A stretch of DNA of 37,685 nt. Origin: CAZLBC01 sp964557575. Lineage in GTDB: Bacteria; Planctomycetota; Phycisphaerae; SM23-33. Positions 31,722 to 37,685 of the stretch are shown here, piece after piece. A program made the position numbers and the translations under genes. The DNA is taken from assembly GCA_964557575.1 (NCBI GenBank), contig CAZLBC010000045.1:1-37685 (forward strand). Reading direction: 5' to 3'. Every line of letters begins with the position of its first letter. Within the stretch, counting starts at the first letter, position 1. The notes under the pieces are model-generated. The model did not search any database and was not told the DNA's origin. It saw only the letters and a program-made list of their open reading frames with translations.

Positions 31722-32882
31722 ATGACGATGACAAAAGAGGAACGTATGCTGCGGGTTATCAACGGGGAGGACGTCGACTACCTGCCCAGCCAGATCACCT
31801 TTTCCGACCGCACCCGCGACGCCGCCATCAGCGAGGCCCTGGGCCTCGACGGGCCCGATCAACTGGACGACTATCTCGAAAACCACGTCCACATCTCGCT
31901 GTCGGCCCACGACAAGACGCTGTTTTTTCGCAACGACCGCGACGAGGTCGAGCGGCTCCGCGGCGGGGGATTCTGCTGCCCCGACTGGGACAACACGGTG
32001 GTCTACGACGCCTGGGGCATGGGGATCCGGGTCGGGTCGGACGGGTTCTTCGCCTGCTTTCACCCGCTGTCGAAGACCGCGACGCCGGCGGTCGCCGAGC
32101 ACATGCCGCCGGACGTCAACCGCGACGTGCTGTTCATGGACATCGAGGACGCCGTCGCGCACTACACCGCCCCGGACCTCGGCCGCCCGGGAGTCTTCGA
32201 CGAGATGGCGCAGGACCTCGCGACCTACGCGGGAGACTTCCTGGTCATGCCGTCGGGCTACTTCGCCCTCTACGAGCGGTCCTACGGCGTCATGGGCTTC
32301 CAGAACTTCATCATGAACATGGCCATGAACCCGACGGTCGTACACGCGCTGATGGACACGATCACCGAGTACCGGGTCGCCTACGCGCAGAAGGTCGTCG
32401 AGATGGGGTTCAAGGTCGCCCACCACGGCGACGACCTCGGCACCCAGGCCGGGCCGCTGTTTTCGAAGGAGATGTTCCGCGAGTTCGTCCTGCCCCGGCT
32501 CGAGCGCGCGTGGCAGCCGTACAACGACGCCGGCATACCGATCATCATGCATTCCTGCGGCGATTTGACCGCGTTCATCCCGGACCTGATCGATATCGGC
32601 CTGCGGGTCCTGGAGCCGCTCCAGACCTGCATGGACCTGGCGCGTCTGAAGCGCGAGTACGGCAAGGACCTGGTCTTCTGGGGCGGGATCGAGACGCAGA
32701 AACTGCCGTTCGCCACGCCCGCGGAGGTCAAGGAGATGGCCCGCAGTTGCATCCGGACGCTCGGGAAGGGCGGCGGCCACATCATCGCGCCGAGCCAGGA
32801 GGTCATGTGCGACGTGCCGCTGGAGAACGTCGTCGCCCTGGTCGAGACGATCGTCGAGGAGCGGCAGACGGTGCCGGGATAG
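31722..32882 (+). CDS. Uroporphyrinogen decarboxylase-like (MtaA/CmuA-type) protein 2
   Basis: A 386-residue UroD-superfamily TIM barrel, clearly different from protein 1. GAGGAG lies seven bases before the ATG. The HxC motif is IIMHSCGDLTAFIPDLIDIG, and the conserved C-terminus is GGGHIIAPSQEVMCDVPLEN. The middle has MGFKVAHHGDDLGTQAGPLF, where these proteins place active-site Asp residues. It closes the six-gene run, 21 bases after E2. Two such proteins around one dehydrogenase suggest methyl transfer or a related C1 or decarboxylation step in the same pathway (inference). No corrinoid-binding protein or activase is in the window. Confidence 0.87.
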   Translation: MTMTKEERMLRVINGEDVDYLPSQITFSDRTRDAAISEALGLDGPDQLDDYLENHVHISLSAHDKTLFFRNDRDEVERLRGGGFCCPDWDNTVVYDAWGMGIRVGSDGFFACFHPLSKTATPAVAEHMPPDVNRDVLFMDIEDAVAHYTAPDLGRPGVFDEMAQDLATYAGDFLVMPSGYFALYERSYGVMGFQNFIMNMAMNPTVVHALMDTITEYRVAYAQKVVEMGFKVAHHGDDLGTQAGPLFSKEMFREFVLPRLERAWQPYNDAGIPIIMHSCGDLTAFIPDLIDIGLRVLEPLQTCMDLARLKREYGKDLVFWGGIETQKLPFATPAEVKEMARSCIRTLGKGGGHIIAPSQEVMCDVPLENVVALVETIVEERQTVPG

Positions 32883-32936
32883 CCTTTTACGTTCGGGGCG
32901 GCCGCCGGTCGCCATAACACTACCGGGAAGATCCCG

Positions 32937-33392
32937 ATGAAACGAGTCTTGATTACCGGCGGTGCGGGTTTCATCGCCCACCACCTCGTCGTGCGGATCC
33001 TGAAGAACACCGACTGGGAAGTGGTCACCCTCGACCGCCTCGATTACAGCGGCAATCTCAATCGCCTGCACGACGCCCTCCTGTTTCTCCTGGATCGGGC
33101 ACTACCCGCGGAACCCGACTTCGGCGGCGCGAAGTGCCCGAAGTTCAATATCGTCGGTCCCGAGGAACTGGACAATCTCGCATTCGCGCGGATTATCGCC
33201 GACACACAGGGGAAAGAATTGATCTACGACATGGTCGATTTTCACTCGTCGCGTCCCGGCCACGATCTGCGCTACGCCCTGTCCGGCGAGAAGATGCGCC
33301 GCCTCGGCCGGTCGCCCGCCAAGGACGTTCGCACCCGGGTCGCGGAAGTGGTCCGCTGGACGATCGACAACCCCCGCTGGATCACGCTCTGA
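32937..33392 (+). pseudogene. Nucleotide-sugar 4,6-dehydratase/epimerase with internal deletion
   Basis: The first about 48 residues are a normal extended-SDR start: MKRVLITGGAGFIAHHLV (NAD-binding GGAGFIA), VVTLDRLDYSGNLNRLHD. The sequence then jumps directly to the family's C-terminal part: ALLFLLDRALP, KFNIVGPEELDNLAFARI, MVDFHSSRPGHDLRYALSG and TVDNPRW-like end (RWTIDNPRWITL). About 150 central residues, including the TDE-type and YxxxK catalytic motifs, are missing, with the frame kept; the join is near 33070. The 151-residue product cannot be a working dehydratase of about 300-330 residues. Upstream GGGAAGA is a weak ribosome site. I regard it as a pseudogene; an assembly collapse is the alternative. 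Confidence 0.78.
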
Positions 33393-33547
33393 GGCAACGG
33401 TTTCGCACGGGACCTTCCCCCGCGCCCGGCCGGCACGCATCGCGCGGCGGTGCGTTTGGCTGGAAGGCGTGGACTTACTTCTTCACATACCCCGAGGAAA
33501 TCAAAAACCGTTCGGCGGCTGCCGTGATCTGATCCTTCCGGTCGCTA

Positions 33548-34693
33548 TTACGGCGAAAGCAATATATCCCCGTCAGAAGCGGGGACCGTGTGTGTCCGGG
33601 CCGTCTTTCCCGTGGCGCGGCTCTTTCTCGGCTTCTCAAAGGTGACCCGCAGGGGTTTTCCCCCCATGGGATTGTAGATGACGGTGCCCTTTTCAAACTC
33701 CCGCCGCCAGTGCGCGCCTCTGCGCGCGCCTGTTCCCGCCGGCCTTCCCAGTGACGTGTCCCAGAACGGGTACCAGTCGTGACGGTGGTCCGGCACGGGC
33801 AGGGGGTTCGGGTCGGAGAACAGGCAGTAGCCGTTTGAGTGCGTCAGTGACAGCGTGGTCGTCGCCCGCATCAGGTGCGTGTCGCGGCGCGACGTGTGGA
33901 ACCACGTCTCCAGGCAGTTGATGCGCGGCGCGCGCAGGTTCTGCTCGGCCCACAACAGGGTCTCCGAAATCCGTTTCCAGTCCTTCGGGGTCTTTGTCCG
34001 GGTGCACTCCATGAAGTAGCCGTTGAGGTACCGGGCCGTCTTCGGCGTCGTGCGGACGTTCGGGTTGGCCAGGATCAGGGCGCGGGGGCCGACGGCCGCG
34101 CGCACGGCCGTGACCAGCGCGAGGCGGTCCCGGTCGTCCCGCCACCAGTCGAGCATCACGCCGTCGACAACGCCGGTCCGTACCGCGGCCGCCGCGCGCG
34201 TTGCCACGTGGGCCCGGTATGCCGGGTTCGAAAAGTCGAGCTGCAGGAACCCGCCCTCGGCCCACCCCTTCACGATCGCGCCCTGCGTATCCCGCCGCCA
34301 CCACCGGTGGCCGTCGGGAAGGAACCGGCGGTGGGCATCGCGGTATCTGATCTCCACGAGCAGGATCAGGTTGGGATTTCTCTTCAGCAGCGCCGCGCGT
34401 TTTTCCAGCCCCTTTTCCGCGCACCCGTCCCTGAACGACGTGGCCAGTCCGGCGTGCCGGTGATCCCACCGCAGCTTGAAGAAACCCGCGCCGCCGAAGA
34501 CCAGGTCGTGCCGCGCGCACGACGTCAGCGCATCCTCGTCGCCGGTGCCCTCCACCGGGTTCCAGGCCTGAAATACGGACGGGAAGGTGCGCCCCGCGAT
34601 GCGCTTTTCTATCGATTTCGGGTCAACCGCCCCGGCGGTCGCGGACAGCAGCAGGATCGATGTCGTCGTTACTGAAAACAGTCTCGCGGGCAT
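33548..34693 (-). CDS. Putative secreted glycoside hydrolase (TIM-barrel, GHL15-like)
   Basis: A 381-residue exported protein. Start 34693 has AAGGA eight bases upstream and gives a signal peptide (SVTTTSILLLSATAGAV). Segments such as VFQAWNP, LVFGGAGFFKLRWDHRHAGL, VDGVMLDWWRDDRD and ALILANPNVRT give the look of a TIM-barrel hydrolase of the hypothetical-glycosidase type, with the Asp-rich VMLDWWRDD strand as the likely acidic active-site segment. The C-terminus (GTVIYNPMGGKPLRVTF) resembles the beta-sandwich that ends such enzymes. Family membership is from pattern only; activity and substrate are unproven. Its neighbour upstream (34733-35185) is on the same strand, 39 bases away. Confidence 0.7.
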   Translation of the reverse strand: MPARLFSVTTTSILLLSATAGAVDPKSIEKRIAGRTFPSVFQAWNPVEGTGDEDALTSCARHDLVFGGAGFFKLRWDHRHAGLATSFRDGCAEKGLEKRAALLKRNPNLILLVEIRYRDAHRRFLPDGHRWWRRDTQGAIVKGWAEGGFLQLDFSNPAYRAHVATRAAAAVRTGVVDGVMLDWWRDDRDRLALVTAVRAAVGPRALILANPNVRTTPKTARYLNGYFMECTRTKTPKDWKRISETLLWAEQNLRAPRINCLETWFHTSRRDTHLMRATTTLSLTHSNGYCLFSDPNPLPVPDHRHDWYPFWDTSLGRPAGTGARRGAHWRREFEKGTVIYNPMGGKPLRVTFEKPRKSRATGKTARTHTVPASDGDILLSP

Positions 34694-34732
34694 GTGCGGT
34701 TCCTTCTTCACCGATCGTATGGTTCCCGCCCA

Positions 34733-35185
34733 TTATCGCGACATGGTCTTGAGCTTGTTGATCTTGTTCATGAGCCCGTTTTTTTCCTCGCCGGCAACCG
34801 CGCAGGTGTCCATGTAATAGTTCAGCGCCCCCACCGCCTCGCTGCACGTGTGCTTGTCCCAGTCGCTCAACTCCGCGAGCCGGTACCTGGCCAGCGCGAT
34901 GTTCCGGTAGCAGTTCCTGAGCTGCTTGTCGGTGAGCCTGTCGTTTTCCCCGGCGTCGGCATCGTTGTGCCGCTCGAGGGCCTCCTCGTAATGCTTCAGC
35001 GCGGTGTCCCATTCGCTCGCGGCAAAGGCGGCATTCGCCTTGACGATCGGCGAGATATTCACCGCCTCGCCTATGTCCCTGCCCACGTCCTCTATGGTGT
35101 CCCCCTGGAAGAACACCCGGTAGCCGATGTAACCGGCCCCGGCCAGTACCGCCAGGATGATCACCAGCTTTATCTTCTCACCCAT
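34733..35185 (-). CDS. Small membrane-anchored TPR-like protein
   Basis: A 150-residue protein of unknown function. AAAGGAG lies seven bases before the ATG. One N-terminal transmembrane segment (KLVIILAVLAGAGYIGYRVFF, residues 5-25) is followed by a helical, charged region: ANAAFAASEWDTALKHYEEA reads like one TPR hairpin, and LRNCYRNIALARYRLAEL like a second. Two cysteines (YRNI-preceding and CSEAV/DTCAV regions) are exposed. It probably faces the periplasm and serves as a scaffold. No close family is recognised. Confidence 0.75.
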   Translation of the reverse strand: MGEKIKLVIILAVLAGAGYIGYRVFFQGDTIEDVGRDIGEAVNISPIVKANAAFAASEWDTALKHYEEALERHNDADAGENDRLTDKQLRNCYRNIALARYRLAELSDWDKHTCSEAVGALNYYMDTCAVAGEEKNGLMNKINKLKTMSR

Positions 35186-35305
35186 GCCGCTTCTCCTTTC
35201 GCGCTATCTAAAGATCGCCCGGACCGGCCGCGGCGCCTTCCGGACGGCCCGGCCCTCGTCGCCGCAGAGAACGGTGTCCGAAACGTCACCACCGTCCGTG
35301 TCTCC

Positions 35306-35334
35306 ATCATTCCGCGTTGCGGTGCCGTCGTCAA
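35306..35334 (-). promoter_or_regulatory. Sigma-70-like promoter for the small membrane protein gene
   Basis: On the minus strand, TTGACG (35329-35334), 17-base spacer, AATGAT (35306-35311). The -35 matches five and the -10 four of six consensus bases. The leader would be about 115 bases. Confidence 0.4.
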
Positions 35335-35443
35335 GAAGGCGTTTCTTTGAATGCGGACAACCCTGCGGGAAAACCCGGCATGCGATTACGGAGTATTTAC
35401 GGCCTGCTTAATCTTTTTGTATACTGCTTCCACCGGAATACGC

Positions 35444-35449
35444 TATAAT
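35444..35449 (+). promoter_or_regulatory. -10 box of the sensor kinase gene
   Basis: A perfect TATAAT lies 52 bases before the ATG at 35502. The sequence 17 bases upstream (ATACTG) is a poor -35, so an activator or alternative sigma factor may be involved. Confidence 0.45.
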
Positions 35450-35501
35450 TGTTGAGGGGATTGTTCACCATGCTGCGACTTCAGGGATGGAGGGCTCACC
35501 G

Positions 35502-37547
35502 ATGACAATTCGGTACCGATTGAATGTCTTTGCGATGGTTCCTGTAGTTGTTGTGTTCGTGGTTCTTCGGGCCGGTGCCGGTGAGGTCGTGAAAGTAGGC
35601 ACCTACGATAATGAGCCGAAGGTGTTTATGGACACGTCCGGCAAACCCCGGGGCATATTCGTGGACATCATCAACGAAGTTGCATCCAGAGAGGGATGGG
35701 AACTGCAGTACGTCCCCGGGACATGGGAAGAGAACCTCAAGCGGCTTGCCGCGGGTGAAATCGACATCATGCCTGATGTTGCCTATTCCGAAGAGCGTGC
35801 CTTGAAGTACGAATATTCAAAGGAAGCGGTGCTTTCCGACTGGTTCCAGGTATTCCGCCACAAGGATATCAACGTATCTTCCATACTGGACCTGGAAGGA
35901 AAACGTGTGGTCGTGCTGAAGGATTCCATCCAGCATGAGATACTGCACAAGATATTGTCCGGATTCATGATAACGTGTGAGACTGTCGAGGTTGAGAGCT
36001 ACAACGATGCGTTCAAGATGCTGAACCGTCGTGAAGCCGATGCGGTTATTTCCAACCGGTTCATCGTCAAGAGCAAGGCCTTGCAGGAGAGCCTGGCGAA
36101 GACCGGGATAGTATTCTTTCCCACACATTTGCACTACGCAGCGCCGAAAGGGCGCACCGCAGTGCTGGCGTCCATTGACAAGCACCTGGCGCGCATGAAG
36201 AAGCAGCCTGGTTCCGCGTATTTCCAGGCTATGGAACGCTGGCTGGGAGATGCGCCGGTCAAGGTGCTGCCCGATTACGTCAAGTATATCGGCGCGGCGG
36301 CCGCGGCAATCATACTGCTGGTGGCGATCATGACCGTGTTGCTGAAGTTCCAGGTGAACCGGCGGACGAGGGAACTGCGTGAAAAGGCCGGCGCCCTGGA
36401 AAAGACGCTGGAAGAACTCCAGAGAACGCGCCGGGAAGCACTACGCCTGGAGAAACTCCAGGCCCTGGGACAGATGGCCAGCGGGGTGGCACACGACTTT
36501 AACAATATCCTGACACCCATAATCGGGTATGCCGAAATGTTGCTGAAAAAAAAGGATGTCTTCAAGGATGAAAAAAGGGCCACCAAGTATGTCAGGATAA
36601 TCAAAAGGGCCGGTATGGACGGTGCGGCAATCATTAAGCGGATGAAGGAATTCTACAGGATGCACGAAGAGGCGTGCCCCGAGATGATTAGCGCCGTGAA
36701 AATAATGATGGAAGTGGTGGAACTCACGAGACCGCGCTGGGAAACCCAGGCCGCGGTTCGCGGGGTCTTCATAAAAATGAACACGGACCTGAAACCCGTG
36801 TCCCCCATTCACGGAACCAAGCACGAGGTGCGGGAAGTACTCATGAACCTGGTGTTCAACGCCATCGATGCCATGCCGGAAGGTGGTGAAATCACATTGG
36901 GAACCGCATCCGACAACGGGCTGGTAGTTCTGTCGGTCGGTGACACCGGTGAAGGTATGGACAAGGATACAAGGGACAATTGCCTGCGGCCGTTCTTTAG
37001 CACCAAGGGTAAGGACGGCACCGGGCTGGGCCTGGCAATGGCCGCGGGAATCGCAGAAAGCCATGCCGGCGCAATTGAAATTGAGAGCGAACCCGGCGAG
37101 GGTACGACCATCTTCCTCAAGTTCCCTGCAGCCCGGACGACCGGCCAGCACGAAGCCGACGAGGTCCCCTCGGTTGAACACACATTGTCGATCCTGGCGG
37201 TGGATGATGACGAGCGATGCCTGGAAACACTGGCGCTGCTCCTGCGCGAAGACGGCCACACGGTGGACACCGCGACCGATCCGGAAGCGGGACTGCGCAT
37301 GGCCCTGGAGGGGAGCTACGACCTGGTAATTGCCGACAGGGCCATGCCGGGTATGTCAGGTGACCAGTTGATAAGGAAGCTCAAGGAAAAGGACGTGAAG
37401 TCCACGATGTTTCTTTGCACCGGTTCCAACGACATCATTGAAAGCGACGGCGACGGGAAAGAAACGGTGTTGCGCAAACCCTTGACCACGCAGATGCTGC
37501 GCCTGGCGGTGGAAGAAGTAAACACGTCCGGCGTAGACCGACAATAG
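35502..37547 (+). CDS. Hybrid sensor histidine kinase with periplasmic solute-binding sensor and receiver domain
   Basis: A 681-residue protein. Start 35502 has GGAGG eight bases upstream. After a signal segment (FAMVPVVVVFVVL) comes a family-3 solute-binding domain (about 28-255: VKVGTYDNEPKVF, GIFVDIINEVA, ADAVISNRFIV), then one transmembrane helix (about 262-283), a coiled coil, and a HisKA domain with phospho-acceptor His331 in ASGVAHDFNNILTP. HATPase motifs are NLVFNAIDAMPEGG, GDTGEGM and GTGLGLAMAAG. A C-terminal receiver has the acidic pocket DDDE, phospho-site Asp612 in VIADRAMPG and Lys in LRKPL. A small molecule binding outside probably triggers a phosphorelay; the output partner is not in the window. 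Base composition is lower in GC than most neighbours, suggesting later acquisition. Confidence 0.93.
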   Translation: MTIRYRLNVFAMVPVVVVFVVLRAGAGEVVKVGTYDNEPKVFMDTSGKPRGIFVDIINEVASREGWELQYVPGTWEENLKRLAAGEIDIMPDVAYSEERALKYEYSKEAVLSDWFQVFRHKDINVSSILDLEGKRVVVLKDSIQHEILHKILSGFMITCETVEVESYNDAFKMLNRREADAVISNRFIVKSKALQESLAKTGIVFFPTHLHYAAPKGRTAVLASIDKHLARMKKQPGSAYFQAMERWLGDAPVKVLPDYVKYIGAAAAAIILLVAIMTVLLKFQVNRRTRELREKAGALEKTLEELQRTRREALRLEKLQALGQMASGVAHDFNNILTPIIGYAEMLLKKKDVFKDEKRATKYVRIIKRAGMDGAAIIKRMKEFYRMHEEACPEMISAVKIMMEVVELTRPRWETQAAVRGVFIKMNTDLKPVSPIHGTKHEVREVLMNLVFNAIDAMPEGGEITLGTASDNGLVVLSVGDTGEGMDKDTRDNCLRPFFSTKGKDGTGLGLAMAAGIAESHAGAIEIESEPGEGTTIFLKFPAARTTGQHEADEVPSVEHTLSILAVDDDERCLETLALLLREDGHTVDTATDPEAGLRMALEGSYDLVIADRAMPGMSGDQLIRKLKEKDVKSTMFLCTGSNDIIESDGDGKETVLRKPLTTQMLRLAVEEVNTSGVDRQ

Positions 37548-37613
37548 CCTGCACCGTTACGCAGGCAGACTGCGCGTGTCCGACATGAATATCTGACACC
37601 CGCGTTCACTGAT

Positions 37614-37645
37614 CCCGCCGGAGCATGAAGGCGGGGTGTTTCTTA
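37614..37645 (+). terminator. Intrinsic terminator-like hairpin after the sensor kinase
   Basis: CCCGCC (37614-37619) and GGCGGG (37630-37635) form a GC stem with a ten-base loop, followed by the T-rich GTGTTTCTTATT. It lies about 65 bases after the kinase stop. Confidence 0.5.
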
Positions 37646-37685
37646 TTATGCACCGCCTCGGGCGCGCCGCCGTGAGGGACGATGT

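Larger units (their letters stand above)
35186..35501. other. Intergenic region between divergent genes with two promoter candidates
   Basis: About 316 bases with no supported gene. It holds a minus-strand promoter (35306-35334) for the small membrane protein and a TATAAT (35444-35449) for the sensor kinase. A short GC hairpin (CGGG, AAAA, CCCG near 35370) is visible but has no T-run. Confidence 0.5.

Noticed and set aside
33475..33547. Peptide DRKDQITAAAERFLISSGY on the minus strand, resembling a TetR N-terminus
   Set aside because: Too short, no start codon or ribosome site, stops right after; similarity may be chance.
1..37685. CRISPR array, tRNA, rRNA or phage genes
   Set aside because: No spaced direct repeats, no recognisable RNA gene segments and no phage structural or integrase genes were seen.

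Overview
GC-rich bacterial DNA, probably from an uncultured Gram-negative of the PVC superphylum or a similar polysaccharide degrader (Planctomycetota, Lentisphaerota, Kiritimatiellota, Hydrogenedentes). This rests on gene content: Tat-exported sulfatase, exported Gfo/Idh oxidoreductase, secreted right-handed beta-helix proteins, PQQ-type beta-propeller protein, XylR-like AraC regulator, eukaryote-like Ser/Thr kinase with an ectodomain. No rRNA, tRNA or CRISPR array was seen, so the phylum is inference.

Layout. 1-3181 (-): large exported methyltransferase-fold/beta-propeller protein running off the left edge, divergent from a XylR-like regulator (3272-4432 +); a 14-bp palindrome lies between them. 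4552-4710: 159-bp MITE-like element with 19-bp inverted ends flanked by TA. 4736-8742 (-): dnaE followed by a VapC-type PIN toxin gene without a recognisable antitoxin. 8925-10709 (+): secreted beta-helix protein. 10779-20385 (-): M60-like metallopeptidase with carbohydrate-binding modules, exported Gfo/Idh oxidoreductase, sulfatase, serpin, then a separately promoted transmembrane Ser/Thr kinase with discoidin-like ectodomains. This reads as a sulfated-glycoprotein (mucin-like) degradation cluster with its own protease inhibitor and a possible surface sensor.

20585-21938 (+): lower-GC island with a decayed nucleotidyltransferase-like gene (in-frame TGA) and an intact winged-helix gene, abutting an N-terminally truncated Ntn hydrolase (to 22657). 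22706-25649 (-): peroxiredoxin and a second secreted beta-helix protein. 25822-32882 (+): tightly packed run of FGGY sugar kinase, UroD-like methyltransferase, dehydrogenase E1 alpha, E1 beta, lipoyl E2 and a second UroD-like protein, with no E3; a catabolic operon of unknown substrate. 32937-33392 (+): nucleotide-sugar dehydratase with its catalytic core deleted in frame. 33548-35185 (-): putative secreted glycosidase and small membrane-anchored protein. 35502-37547 (+): hybrid sensor kinase with a periplasmic solute-binding sensor and visibly lower GC, ending in a terminator-like hairpin.

The most unusual items are the two NPCBM-like modules in the M60 protein whose segments appear in circularly permuted order, the peptidase/sulfatase/serpin gene neighbourhood, the dehydrogenase operon bracketed by UroD-like genes, and several degraded genes (truncated Ntn hydrolase, gutted epimerase, dead nucleotidyltransferase, orphan toxin) suggesting recent gene turnover.
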